The position numbers and the translations under genes are program-made. Of a DNA stretch of 63,881 nucleotides, positions 35,640 through 44,679 are shown piece by piece. Every line of letters begins with the position of its first letter. Within the stretch, counting starts at the first letter, position 1. The DNA comes from Campylobacterota bacterium (lineage in GTDB: Bacteria; Campylobacterota; Campylobacteria; Campylobacterales; Sulfurimonadaceae): contig JAMCPS010000022.1 in the NCBI GenBank assembly GCA_023379705.1, positions 1-63,881 on the forward strand. Reading direction: 5' to 3'. Below the pieces are notes generated by a model, which had not been told where the DNA came from, did not search any database, and saw nothing but the letters and a program-made list of their open reading frames with translations.

Positions 35640-36959
35640 ATGATATATGAACTCACAACACTTATGGGCATTGTTGCCGCTGGAACACTGGGATGGCTTT
35701 GGAATCAATCACGCCAAGAGTTTGCATTGCTGCAATCCAAAGCGATACAGATTCAAGAATTGTTAAATCAAGAACATGCTTTGCGCATAGAGGGCGATGC
35801 TAAACTTGAAAACAAACGAAATGAATGCAATGCACTGGAGCGTGATTACGCTGTATTGCATACACGTCATGAAGAATCTGCCCGTGGTTTTGAAGAAAAA
35901 ATTCGATTGTTGGACGAAGCTAAAACGCAGATGAAAGCGCAGTTTGAACATTTGGCAACGCAAATCTTTGAGCAAAAAGCTAAAACATTTGACGAAGCGC
36001 ATACCAAAGGGCTGGACCTTTTACTCAAGCCGTTTAGAGAACAGATCACGAACTTTTCCAAACAAAGCGAAGAGCGTTTTTTGCACGATGCCAAAGAGCG
36101 CCAAAGTATCAAAGATGAAATTGTCCGTCTGAAATCTCTCAATGAGCGTCTCAGTGAAGATGCGATCAATCTCACTAATGCCCTCAAGGGGGAAAACAAA
36201 ACGCAAGGCAACTGGGGAGAGATCGTTTTGGAGCGCATCCTCGAAGAGTCCGGTCTTCGTGAGGGGCATGAGTATGACATCCAAAACACATTGGAGGGGG
36301 AAGAGGGTAAGAAATACCGCCCTGACGTCATCGTCCATCTGCCTCAAAACAAAGACATCATCATCGATTCCAAAGTCTCCCTTGTAGCGTACGAAGCATT
36401 TGTCCGTGCAACGGATGATGAATCTCGCTCTCATGCCCTCAAACAGCATCTCGTCTCTATCCACGGACACATTAAGGGATTAAGTCAAAAGCGGTATGAA
36501 CAACTAAACGGGGTTAAAACGCTCGATTTTGTATTGCTCTTTATGCCCATAGAGGGAGCTTTTTTACTGGCGTTGGAACAGGATAATACCTTTTTCAAAA
36601 CAGCATATGAACAAAACATCGTGGTCGTTTCCCCCTCAACGCTTCTTGTGACATTACGCACTATCGAACATATATGGCGAAGTGAATATCAAGAGCGTAA
36701 CGCCAAAGAGATCGCGGCATCTGCCGAAGCGCTGTATGAAAAACTGGTCGCGTTTGTGGAAGATATGGAGAAAATTGGAGACTCGATTGCCAAAACGCAA
36801 AAAAGCTACGAGGGGGCGATGAACAAGCTCTCTACGGGAAAAGGCAATCTGATCCGACGAGCTGAGGGGATGCGAAAACTGGGGTTGAAGCCCAAAAAAG
36901 CACTTCCCGAATCGTTAATCGATACGCTTACGGATGAGGAATTTTTACTTTCGAATTGA
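35640..36959 (+). CDS. rmuC: RmuC-family DNA recombination protein
   Basis: A 439-residue protein: one N-terminal membrane helix (residues 5-20), a coiled coil of about 100 residues, then the RmuC nuclease-like domain (NWGEIVLERILEESGLREG, YRPDVIVHLPQNKDIIIDSKVSL, VVVSPSTLLVTLRTIEHIWR). In E. coli RmuC limits inversion at short inverted repeats; the mechanism is unknown. The chosen ATG at 35640 is where the family's membrane helix begins. The 3' end overlaps the convergent pssA by 32 bases. Confidence 0.92.
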   Translation: MIYELTTLMGIVAAGTLGWLWNQSRQEFALLQSKAIQIQELLNQEHALRIEGDAKLENKRNECNALERDYAVLHTRHEESARGFEEKIRLLDEAKTQMKAQFEHLATQIFEQKAKTFDEAHTKGLDLLLKPFREQITNFSKQSEERFLHDAKERQSIKDEIVRLKSLNERLSEDAINLTNALKGENKTQGNWGEIVLERILEESGLREGHEYDIQNTLEGEEGKKYRPDVIVHLPQNKDIIIDSKVSLVAYEAFVRATDDESRSHALKQHLVSIHGHIKGLSQKRYEQLNGVKTLDFVLLFMPIEGAFLLALEQDNTFFKTAYEQNIVVVSPSTLLVTLRTIEHIWRSEYQERNAKEIAASAEALYEKLVAFVEDMEKIGDSIAKTQKSYEGAMNKLSTGKGNLIRRAEGMRKLGLKPKKALPESLIDTLTDEEFLLSN

Positions 36960-37476
36960 GTAAGGTTGCGATAAAAATCATGAGAGCCAATACGCCCATC
37001 CAAGTGATCCATGGGGCGCTTAAATAGGTCAACCATAATAATATTGCCCCCAGTGGTGTTGGTACGCCGGTGAAGTATTTGGTCACTTCTCCTGCGTTTG
37101 CATCAATGTTAAATTGGATAAGTCGTCTTAGACCGCTGATAACATAATAAATCGATCCAACGGCTACAGCTGCTAAGGATACTCCCTCGAGTGCAGAATA
37201 AACGGCTTGAAAAATCAAAAATGTGGGTACCAGTACAAACGAAAGAAAATCAGCAAAAGAGTCGAGCTGTACTCCGAATTCATTGGATAATTTATATTTT
37301 CGAGCAATCTTGCCATCGAAGATGTCAAAGGCTCCCCCTATCCATGCAAGGATAATCGCCGGAATAAATTGATTTTGTGTGATAAAATAAGTAGCCAGTA
37401 AACCGCACGTGATGTTCACCATCGTAAAAAGGTTTGCAAGATTGAAGTGACTATTAGATCGCCATAAAAAATTCAT
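36928..37476 (-). CDS. pssA: CDP-diacylglycerol-serine O-phosphatidyltransferase
   Basis: A 182-residue membrane enzyme of the CDP-alcohol phosphatidyltransferase family, with about five to six hydrophobic helices. The catalytic motif DGKIARKYKLSNEFGVQLDS, ending in FAD, has all family residues (DG..AR..........D...D). The N-terminal LFTMVNITCGLLA and following IPAIILAWIGGAFDIFDG favour PssA over PgsA. Product: phosphatidylserine, the precursor of phosphatidylethanolamine. AGGA precedes the ATG. It is shorter than many PssA, ending after the last helix. Confidence 0.85.
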   Translation of the reverse strand: MNFLWRSNSHFNLANLFTMVNITCGLLATYFITQNQFIPAIILAWIGGAFDIFDGKIARKYKLSNEFGVQLDSFADFLSFVLVPTFLIFQAVYSALEGVSLAAVAVGSIYYVISGLRRLIQFNIDANAGEVTKYFTGVPTPLGAILLWLTYLSAPWITWMGVLALMIFIATLLNSKVKIPHP

Positions 37477-37544
37477 ATTTTTTCCTAGTTGGGAATGTTA
37501 AGTGAAAGTATAACGAAGTCATAGGTGGATTTGTCCAACTTAAA

Positions 37545-37559
37545 TGATAAATATTATCA
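37545..37559. promoter_or_regulatory. Fur-box-like palindrome 1
   Basis: TGATAAATATTATCA fits the 7-1-7 Fur operator (TGATAAT-N-ATTATCA) with one mismatch. It lies 70 bases before the porin gene that precedes feoA and feoB, a sensible place for iron control. Confidence 0.6.
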
Positions 37560-37581
37560 AAAACTTAAGAATGACATAAGT

Positions 37582-37596
37582 TGATAATAGATATCA
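37582..37596. promoter_or_regulatory. Fur-box-like palindrome 2
   Basis: TGATAATAGATATCA fits the same 7-1-7 pattern: the left arm is perfect and the right arm has two mismatches. It starts 37 bases after box 1 and ends 33 bases before the porin ATG. It probably overlaps the promoter. Confidence 0.5.
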
Positions 37597-37629
37597 TCTC
37601 TAATGCATAGGTTTCAATAAATAAATCAC

Positions 37630-38842
37630 ATGAAAATAAAAAATAGAATTATTATCATGAGTTGGATTGCAAGTACACAGTCTGTTGTTTTCGGATCAGT
37701 TATAGCAGATGAGAAGGGAACCATTAGTGGACTTATTCGCTTAGGCTATGTTAATCAGGGTAATGAAGCACGTACAGATACTTATACTACTGCTCTTGGT
37801 AGTATTTTAAAATATGAAACACCTGTATGGAATGATTTAAAGCTTGGTGTTGGCGCATACGCATCGCAAAAGCTTGATTTTGCAACCGGGTCACGCTTCG
37901 AGGATAAAAGTAATAAAGATTTCTTGGATGCGAAGGCAAACTCATTTGCGTATCTTGGAGAAGCGTATGTGGACTACAATGCAAATGATTTGAATATTCG
38001 CGTAGGTCGCCAATTAATTGATACACCGTTGATCAATACGGATGAGGTACGTATGCTTCCAATCACGTATGAAGCGGCACTGGTGGGCTACAGAGGCATT
38101 GAAAAAACAACCATAGCGGTAGGGTATATTAAACGTTGGGCAGGCTATGGAACAGGAGTAGATATATCTGAATATATAAAAGCGGCAAAATGTAGCAATG
38201 GCGTAATAATGTTTGGGATTAAAAATGAAAGTATTGAAGATTTAGCGATTCAAGGATGGTATTATTCGATAGATAAAATGACTGATGTTTTTTATGCAGA
38301 TGCTGTTTACAATGTAAAACCATTGGACTCTTTGGGATTAACATTTATGGGACAGTATGCAGATTTTCGTGAAAATACGAAAGCAGATGGAACACTATCA
38401 GGTACAGATGGGAATGTGTATGGATTGGCGGTTAATGCTCAATATGGGATGCTGACTCTGGGCATTGCATACAATGAAGCTACTAGTGATGATGCTAAAT
38501 GGATTAATAACGGTTTGGGTGGAGGACCTTATTACACTTCCATGGAAGAGTGGACAATTGGTTGGATGGAATGATGAAAAAGCATATCAATTAAAAGCGG
38601 TTGTTGATATGAGTGATGTCGGGATTGAAGGGTTAAATATTACGATGCTGTACGGAGAATTTAAAAGTGCTCCTGTGAATGTAAGAATGACTGAGTGGAA
38701 TATTATCGCTACATATGTGTACAATAATGTGCTGGGTGGGGATATTAGCTATGCAAAGCTTAATGACAAAAATGACAATCAAAACAGTGGAAGCGATGCC
38801 GGTTATGATCGATTTTTGGCACGGCTAAATTATCGCTTTTGA
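37630..38842 (+). pseudogene. OprD-like outer-membrane porin broken by one frameshift
   Basis: The reading frame from ATG 37630 gives 314 residues of a porin: signal region, then ISGLIRLGYVNQGNEARTD, LGVGAYASQKLDFATG, LNIRVGRQLIDTPLIN. It stops at 38572-38574. The remaining porin sequence (GWNDEKAYQLKAVVDMSD ... FLARLNYRF, ending in F as barrels do) is in the next frame and runs to 38842. Joined, the protein would be about 404 residues, normal for this family. The shift falls in TTGGTTGG (38558-38565), consistent with one extra base. It could be a true null allele, slippage, or a sequencing error. feoA follows 16 bases later. Confidence 0.8.
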
Positions 38843-38858
38843 TGAGTAAAGGAAAAAT

Positions 38859-39107
38859 ATGACAGAAAAATCCACCATGACTTTACTAAGTGCCTGTAGT
38901 AAAGGGGGAATGGCTACTGTATGCAAAATAAATGCAACAGGACCTTTAAAACAGCGTTTGGTCTCTTTTGGATTGATGAGAGGTGTGGATTTGATCATGC
39001 TTGAGTGTTCGCCGACTAAAAGCACATTTGAGATTAAAGTGGGAAATGTAAATTTGGCTCTTCGTAAAGAAGAAGCAGCATTAATAGAGGTATGCAATGT
39101 CCGCTAA
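38859..39107 (+). CDS. feoA: Ferrous iron transport protein FeoA
   Basis: An 82-residue SH3-like protein (LKQRLVSFGLMRGVDLIML, TFEIKVGNVNLALRKEEAALIEV) that assists the FeoB iron pump. It overlaps feoB by 11 bases. It lies downstream of the porin gene and the two Fur-box-like sites and shares their likely promoter. Confidence 0.93.
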   Translation: MTEKSTMTLLSACSKGGMATVCKINATGPLKQRLVSFGLMRGVDLIMLECSPTKSTFEIKVGNVNLALRKEEAALIEVCNVR

Positions 39108-41208
39108 ACAAATAACGATTGCGCTAGTAGGCCAGCCTAATGTGGGCAAGAGCATGCTGATCAACTCAATTTCGGGTGCACGGCTTCATGTAGGCAATTT
39201 TACCGGTGTTACGGTTGAGAAAAGCGAAGTATTATTTGAATATGACGGATATTCGTTTAGAATTATTGACCTTCCCGGAACGTATGCTTTTACCGACTAT
39301 TCGATAGAAGAACGGGTTACACACGATTTTTTGATCAATGAACGGTATGACATTATCATAAATGTCCTCGACTCAACCAATATGGAAAAAAATCTTCAGT
39401 TAACCGCAGAGCTTATGACGATGAGTAAAAAGATGGTTTTGGCACTGAATATGAGTGACGAAGCGGACAAAGAAGGCATTGAGATCAATGCTGTGTATTT
39501 ATCACAACTTTTAGGAGTTCCTTGTACCCGAGTTTCTGCTGTTGCAAAATCGGGGCTTGAGGAACTTGTTCAATCGGTTATTTCAGTCTTTAATGAACCG
39601 GCGCAAGAACAAAAACTAATTTTTAGTGAAGCAGTAGAAGAAGAAATCACCCTCATTGAAAATTACCTTAACCGTCATCGTTTCAGTGCACTGATCAGTA
39701 ACCGTAACATAGCGATCAATCTTCTCCAAAAAGAGACGAAAACATATCGCGTGTTGCATGACAACCCTATTTGGATAGAACTGCAACCGATTCTTATTGA
39801 AGCAGATCATCACGTATTATTGCATCATGATACGGACGACATGAAAGAAGCTTTTGCAGAAGAATATCGTGCATTTAATCGTGGCATTATCGCTGAAACC
39901 GTGAAAACAACAACGGTAGCTCTGAGCAAAAAAACATTAACTGAAAAAATTGATTCTGTATTGATCCATCCTGTGATGGGAATTCCGATTTTTCTCTTTT
40001 TTATGTGGGGATTGTTTCAGCTTACTTTTGAAATCGGTTCGATTCCGATGGACTGGATTAATGCTTTCTTCGGATGGTTAGGGGCTACGGTTGGTACGAC
40101 GATCGGGAATGATGAGATACGCTCTTTGATTGTTGATGGGGTAATATCTGGGGTAGGGGCTGTTATTTTATTTGTCCCTAACATTGTTATTTTGTTTGTC
40201 GGTATTGCCTTGTTGGAATCAACGGGCTATATGTCGAGGGTCGCTTTTTTATTGGACGGTTTTTTCCACAAATTCGGTCTTCATGGGCAGTCATTTATAC
40301 CTTTAGTAAGCGGTTTTGGATGTTCAATTCCTGCCTATATGTCAGCACGTATTTTAAAAAATGACCGTGATCGCTTACTGACATTGTTTGTGATCGGATT
40401 TATGAGTTGCGGTGCACGTTTACCGGTTTATGTTCTTTTCACAGGGGCATTTTTTGGACCTGCTATGGCTGGGAATGTACTGTTTGGAATTTATATTTTA
40501 GGGGCAATGATTGGACTTATGGCGGCAAAGCTTTTGAAAATGACTGCATTTAAAGGTGCTGACGAACCTTTTGTCATGGAGATGCCAAAATACCGTCTGC
40601 CCTCACTTAAACTCATTTGGCATACAGTTTTGACCAAAACCATGATGTACTTGAAAAAAGCGGGGACGTTTATCGCAGCAGCATCGTTACTGGTGTGGTT
40701 TTTGAGCACCTATCCAAAAAATCATGAACTAACAGCCGTTTATGAACAGAAAATAGAAAGGACAAGCAGTGAAGAAGAGAAGAAAGTATTTGCAAATGTT
40801 CTTGCTGAAGAACAGCTCTCACAAAGCTTTTTGGGACAAATAGGGCATGCAATCGTGCCACTCTTTACTCCATTGGGATTTGATTGGAAAATGGCCGTAG
40901 CATTGCAAACAGGTTTGGCGGCAAAAGAGGTGGTGGTTTCGACGATGGGTGTTTTATATTCTTTGGGTTCAGATGCTACAGAACAGAACAATTCACTGGT
41001 AAATGCCATTCATGAGCACATACCGTTTCCCTCTGCAGTTGCATTTATCGTCGTTATCATGACCTACTTGCCATGTTTGGCAGCATCCGTTGTCTTTACA
41101 CGAGAAGCAGGTGGGATTAAGTATTTTGCTTACTTGTTTGTTTTTACAACGATCGTGGCATATTCGCTCTCATTTCTAGCGTACAATATTGCCAAGGCGA
41201 TTGGTTAG
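39097..41208 (+). CDS. feoB: Ferrous iron transporter FeoB
   Basis: A 703-residue inner-membrane Fe(II) transporter. The N-terminal GTPase domain has G1 GQPNVGKSMLIN, G2/G3 FTGVTVEKSE and IIDLPGTYAF, and G4 ALNMSDEAD. The helical switch domain follows, then the membrane region with two Gate segments: GFGCSIPAYMSARILKNDRD, VIGFMSCGARLPVYVLF, and a second copy near LAAKEVVVSTMGVLY / YLPCLAASVVFTREAGG. The conserved cysteines are present. Expected to be active when iron is low and Fe(II) is present in anoxic water. Confidence 0.96.
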   Translation: MSAKQITIALVGQPNVGKSMLINSISGARLHVGNFTGVTVEKSEVLFEYDGYSFRIIDLPGTYAFTDYSIEERVTHDFLINERYDIIINVLDSTNMEKNLQLTAELMTMSKKMVLALNMSDEADKEGIEINAVYLSQLLGVPCTRVSAVAKSGLEELVQSVISVFNEPAQEQKLIFSEAVEEEITLIENYLNRHRFSALISNRNIAINLLQKETKTYRVLHDNPIWIELQPILIEADHHVLLHHDTDDMKEAFAEEYRAFNRGIIAETVKTTTVALSKKTLTEKIDSVLIHPVMGIPIFLFFMWGLFQLTFEIGSIPMDWINAFFGWLGATVGTTIGNDEIRSLIVDGVISGVGAVILFVPNIVILFVGIALLESTGYMSRVAFLLDGFFHKFGLHGQSFIPLVSGFGCSIPAYMSARILKNDRDRLLTLFVIGFMSCGARLPVYVLFTGAFFGPAMAGNVLFGIYILGAMIGLMAAKLLKMTAFKGADEPFVMEMPKYRLPSLKLIWHTVLTKTMMYLKKAGTFIAAASLLVWFLSTYPKNHELTAVYEQKIERTSSEEEKKVFANVLAEEQLSQSFLGQIGHAIVPLFTPLGFDWKMAVALQTGLAAKEVVVSTMGVLYSLGSDATEQNNSLVNAIHEHIPFPSAVAFIVVIMTYLPCLAASVVFTREAGGIKYFAYLFVFTTIVAYSLSFLAYNIAKAIG

Positions 41209-41230
41209 TCATTGTTAATCATCTCTTGGT

Positions 41231-41236
41231 TACAAT
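41231..41236 (+). promoter_or_regulatory. -10 box placed for a leaderless response-regulator message
   Basis: TACAAT with 6 bases (AATGCC) before the ATG at 41243. No ribosome binding site is visible. Confidence 0.35.
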
Positions 41237-41242
41237 AATGCC

Positions 41243-41902
41243 ATGAATACATTATTGATGATTGAAGACGATCTCGAACTTGCCGAGATTTTAAGTGAAT
41301 TTTTAGAGCAATGCGGATTCCAAATAACCGTAGAGGATGATCCTTTTAAGGCGTTGAGTATCTTGAAACTGAAGAAATTTGATGCCGTTATTTTGGATTT
41401 GACATTACCGGGAATGGACGGATTGGAAGTATGTCAGGCAATTCGTGAGCGCCAAAATATACCCATTATTATATCGTCGGCCAGGTCCGATGTTTCAGAT
41501 AAGATAAATGCACTCGAGTTGGGGGCTGATGATTATCTTCCAAAACCGTATGATCCACGAGAACTGGAAGCGCGATTAAATTCGGTATTACGTCGTTATG
41601 ATGCACTTATTGCATCGGAAGCAGAGTCTCAAAGCGATTTTAAACTTAACGAGTCTGCCATGCAAATTAGTTACAAAGGTCGTTCATTGGATTTGACCAA
41701 TGCTGAGTATGGAATTTTGGGACATATGATTAAAAAGCAAGGAATGGTTGTTTCGAGAGAAGATTTAATCCATAATGTCAGTGCGATTAACGAAGACTCG
41801 TCGAACAAAAGTATTGATGTTATGATGGGGCGTATCCGCAATAAAATCGGGGATAAAGGCCTTATCGAATCCATACGTGGCATCGGTTATAAGTTACTCT
41901 AA
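41243..41902 (+). CDS. OmpR-family response regulator (ArsR-like)
   Basis: A 219-residue regulator. The receiver domain has acidic residues in MIEDDLELA, phospho-acceptor Asp52 in ILDLTLPGMDG, and the lysine in YLPKPYDPREL. The C-terminal OmpR-type winged helix ends SIDVMMGRIRNKIGDKGLIE / GIGYKLL. It is followed 4 bases later by a histidine kinase gene. The pair resembles ArsRS of Helicobacter, which responds to acid, but the signal here is not known. It sits just after feoB, so an envelope or metal stimulus is also possible. Confidence 0.9.
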   Translation: MNTLLMIEDDLELAEILSEFLEQCGFQITVEDDPFKALSILKLKKFDAVILDLTLPGMDGLEVCQAIRERQNIPIIISSARSDVSDKINALELGADDYLPKPYDPRELEARLNSVLRRYDALIASEAESQSDFKLNESAMQISYKGRSLDLTNAEYGILGHMIKKQGMVVSREDLIHNVSAINEDSSNKSIDVMMGRIRNKIGDKGLIESIRGIGYKLL

Positions 41903-41906
41903 CTAA

Positions 41907-43223
41907 ATGTTAAAAAGAAACGGCGTATTTTTAACGATATTATTTGCCCTTGGGGTAACAGTTTCCAGTGTCAGCTATACATTTTACCAACTTTACCAAA
42001 CGAATCGGACCAAACATAATGACAACATGTTTGGTAAATACGCACTTATTTCGCAAATTTATCATACCTTTTTACTAAAGCAGATATCTCTTCCCATTTT
42101 TGAAACCAATTTGGCAATGTATGATTTGTATCCGATTGAACGGAATGCACGCTATCAGCAAATCACCAAAAATGCGATCTTACTCAAAGAAAGTGGCACT
42201 TCGGCCATTACTCTCAATCGCTATCTTGCTCCTGAAGCACCTTATCAAAGTTTAGTTGTTAATCATATCCATGCCAGTATGTTGCAGTATCAGGGAAAGA
42301 TTTATTTTTGGATTCAGTCGGCTCATTATCCAATTCTTTTGGAGGACCGCAGTATTGCTCCTTATGCACCATCAAATTTACTATATTCGTATGCTACGAT
42401 TCTAACGATCTTGCTGTTTTCTTTTGGACTTATTATACATCGTCTTTCTCCGCTTCGTCGTTTGCGTCGTCAAATTGCATCGTTTGGTGAGGGAAATATG
42501 GGGGTGAGTTTTCATATATCAGGACAAGATGAGATAGCCCTTATTGCCAATGAATTAGCAACAACTCAAAATAAAATTCGCTCCCTTATAGACTCTCGAA
42601 CGCTTTTTTTACGTAATATTATGCATGAATTAAAAACACCGATTGCCAAAGGGCGTATTGTCACAACAATGATCACCGATCCAAAACAGCAAGCACGTTT
42701 TATAAGTATTTTTGAGCGTCTTGAGGGGCTAATTAGCGAATTTGCACTGATAGAAGAGGTGAGCTCAGGTACTCAATCGCTGGAAAAAAAGGCGGAGTTC
42801 CGTTTGGTAGATCTCATTGATGAAGCGATGGACATGGCAATGGTAGAGTCTGCCTCGGTTCATTGCGAGATAGAATCCAACGTGATGATTGAAGCGAACT
42901 TTAGGCTTTTTGCGACGGCGATTAAAAACATGATTGATAATGCGATTAAATATTCACCTGCCAATACCATGTCTATACGTATGGAAGAAGATACGATTGT
43001 CTTTTCTAATCAGGGTGATGCACTGACCAAACCATTATCCTATTATATAGAGCCGTTCACGAAAGATAACCCGACCAAAGACAGTTTTGGATTGGGTTTG
43101 TACATTGTTAATGCGATACTGGCTGAACACGGGTATTGTTTGGCATACGAGCGTCGAGAGGATGAAAACTGCTTTTTATTTATCCCGAATAAACGAATAA
43201 ATTCACGAGGAAGAGTACTGTAA
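41907..43223 (+). CDS. Sensor histidine kinase (ArsS-like)
   Basis: A 438-residue membrane kinase. One helix near residues 5-25, a periplasmic sensor of about 130 residues, a second helix (LLYSYATILTILLFSFGLII), a HAMP-like linker (RLSPLRRLRRQIASFGEGN), then the H box LRNIMHELKTPIAKG with phospho-acceptor His240, N box MIDNAIKYSPAN, and G box SFGLGLYIVNAIL. The H-box region and short dimerisation helices follow the ArsS pattern of Campylobacterota. It is coupled to the response regulator upstream and surE begins 2 bases after its stop. Confidence 0.88.
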   Translation: MLKRNGVFLTILFALGVTVSSVSYTFYQLYQTNRTKHNDNMFGKYALISQIYHTFLLKQISLPIFETNLAMYDLYPIERNARYQQITKNAILLKESGTSAITLNRYLAPEAPYQSLVVNHIHASMLQYQGKIYFWIQSAHYPILLEDRSIAPYAPSNLLYSYATILTILLFSFGLIIHRLSPLRRLRRQIASFGEGNMGVSFHISGQDEIALIANELATTQNKIRSLIDSRTLFLRNIMHELKTPIAKGRIVTTMITDPKQQARFISIFERLEGLISEFALIEEVSSGTQSLEKKAEFRLVDLIDEAMDMAMVESASVHCEIESNVMIEANFRLFATAIKNMIDNAIKYSPANTMSIRMEEDTIVFSNQGDALTKPLSYYIEPFTKDNPTKDSFGLGLYIVNAILAEHGYCLAYERREDENCFLFIPNKRINSRGRVL

Positions 43224-43225
43224 AA

Positions 43226-43993
43226 ATGAAAAAAATATTAATTACGAATGATGATGGATACGAATCCGAGGGACTTTTAGCACTTATTGATGCGCTTAAA
43301 GATTTGGCTCATATTACCGTAGTTGCTCCGTCAACAGAAAAATCAGCCTGCGGCCATTCGTTGACATTAACACGTCCTTTGAGCTTTGTCGGTGTTACCG
43401 ATGATTTTTATAAATTGGATGATGGGACACCCAGCGATTGCATCTATTTGGCACTTCATTCGATGTTTGAAGAGAATAAACCGGATTTGGTCATCAGCGG
43501 AATTAATAAGGGTTCTAATATGGGTGAAGATATAACTTACTCGGGAACAGCGGCGGGAGCGATGGAAGCAGTGTTGCAGGGGGTTCCCTCAATTGCTATT
43601 TCTCAAGTGACCGATTTTACACAGCCAGAGGGTGACTACACATTGGCCAAAAAAGCGATACGCACGATCGTAGAAAAAATCTTTGCAGGAAATTTTCCCC
43701 TTAAAGAGCGCGAATTTATCAACATAAATGTCCCCCATGACGTAACCGAATTAAAATTTGCCGTTACGTATGCAGGTTATCGTTATTATGGAAATGATGC
43801 CCATTTGCACCGTAATCCTCGCGGTATGGAGTATTATTGGCTAGGGCTTCATCCACTGGAATTCAAGCCACGTGATGGCAGAGCAGGGGTGTGTGATTTT
43901 GAAGCTATTGAACAGGGGATGGTCTCGCTTACTCCGATTAAACTTGATATGAGTGCCTACAAATCGATTAAACAGCTCCAAGAGTGGCTATGA
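43226..43993 (+). CDS. surE: 5'/3'-nucleotidase SurE
   Basis: A 255-residue metal-dependent nucleoside monophosphatase. Metal site: ILITNDDGYESEGL with Asp8/Asp9, then VVAPSTEKSACGHSLTL, the conserved LVISGINKGSNMGEDITYSG with TAAGA, and HRNPRGMEYYWLG. Length typical. It overlaps tcdA by 4 bases. Confidence 0.96.
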   Translation: MKKILITNDDGYESEGLLALIDALKDLAHITVVAPSTEKSACGHSLTLTRPLSFVGVTDDFYKLDDGTPSDCIYLALHSMFEENKPDLVISGINKGSNMGEDITYSGTAAGAMEAVLQGVPSIAISQVTDFTQPEGDYTLAKKAIRTIVEKIFAGNFPLKEREFININVPHDVTELKFAVTYAGYRYYGNDAHLHRNPRGMEYYWLGLHPLEFKPRDGRAGVCDFEAIEQGMVSLTPIKLDMSAYKSIKQLQEWL

Positions 43994-44631
43994 GACATAC
44001 CCGTACAAAACTCGTTTTTGGAGAAGAAGCATTTGAAAAATTGCAAAATGCCAAAATCCTTTTATTGGGTGTTGGGGGTGTAGGGAGTTTTTGTCTGGAT
44101 TGTTTGTACCGATCAGGAGTTCGAGACATTACGATTATCGATTTTGATCGCTACGATGTAACCAATCAAAACCGCCAAATGCACTCCGAATCTCATGAGG
44201 GAGAGTTAAAAGTCGAAGCACTCAAACAGCATTATCCTGAAGTGATTGCCATACCCATGAAAATAACTGCCCAGTGGGTGGAAACATTTGATTTTGAACC
44301 GTATGATCTGATCCTCGATGCGATCGATGATATGTGGGCAAAAATTGCGCTGATTCAAAAATGCTATCCCAAGCTCATCTGTTCGGTAGGCTCTGCAAAA
44401 CGGCTTGATCCCACCAAAATTGAAGTACGTTCTATTTGGAAAACCGAGGGGGACCCATTTGCCTCCAAGTTGCGTAATGAACTGCGCAAACGCAAATTTA
44501 AAGCGAAATTCGACTGTATCTGCAGTACCGAACTCCCCTGTATCAAAGAAAAAGGGAGTTTTGTTGGGGTGACAGGAGCATTTGGACTGGCGATGTGTTC
44601 TTTGGCTCTTCGACGAATTGTAAAGTTGTAG
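43990..44631 (+). CDS. tcdA: tRNA threonylcarbamoyladenosine dehydratase TcdA (ThiF/E1-like)
   Basis: A 213-residue adenylating enzyme of the E1/ThiF superfamily. The nucleotide loop is ILLLGVGGVGSFCLDCLYRS, followed by IIDFDRYDVTNQNRQMH and ILDAIDDMWAKIALIQ. This matches TcdA (CsdL/YgdL), which cyclises t6A at position 37 of tRNAs. It is slightly shorter than E. coli TcdA. The ATG at 43990 overlaps the surE stop (ATGA) and is preferred to the GTG at 43984. Confidence 0.87.
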   Translation: MRHTRTKLVFGEEAFEKLQNAKILLLGVGGVGSFCLDCLYRSGVRDITIIDFDRYDVTNQNRQMHSESHEGELKVEALKQHYPEVIAIPMKITAQWVETFDFEPYDLILDAIDDMWAKIALIQKCYPKLICSVGSAKRLDPTKIEVRSIWKTEGDPFASKLRNELRKRKFKAKFDCICSTELPCIKEKGSFVGVTGAFGLAMCSLALRRIVKL

Positions 44632-44667
44632 CATTGTTTTTGTAACCATTATGTTATTTATAAATTC

Positions 44668-44673
44668 TATACT
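44668..44673 (+). promoter_or_regulatory. -10 box placed for a leaderless EAL-CBS-GGDEF message
   Basis: TATACT with 6 bases (CTTGTT) before the ATG at 44680, and no ribosome binding site. Confidence 0.4.
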
Positions 44674-44679
44674 CTTGTT

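Noticed and set aside
38465-38842. A separate small gene in the second porin frame
   Set aside because: Its first residues are out-of-frame translation of porin sequence. Only the part after about 38560 is porin-like, so it is the 3' end of the broken gene.
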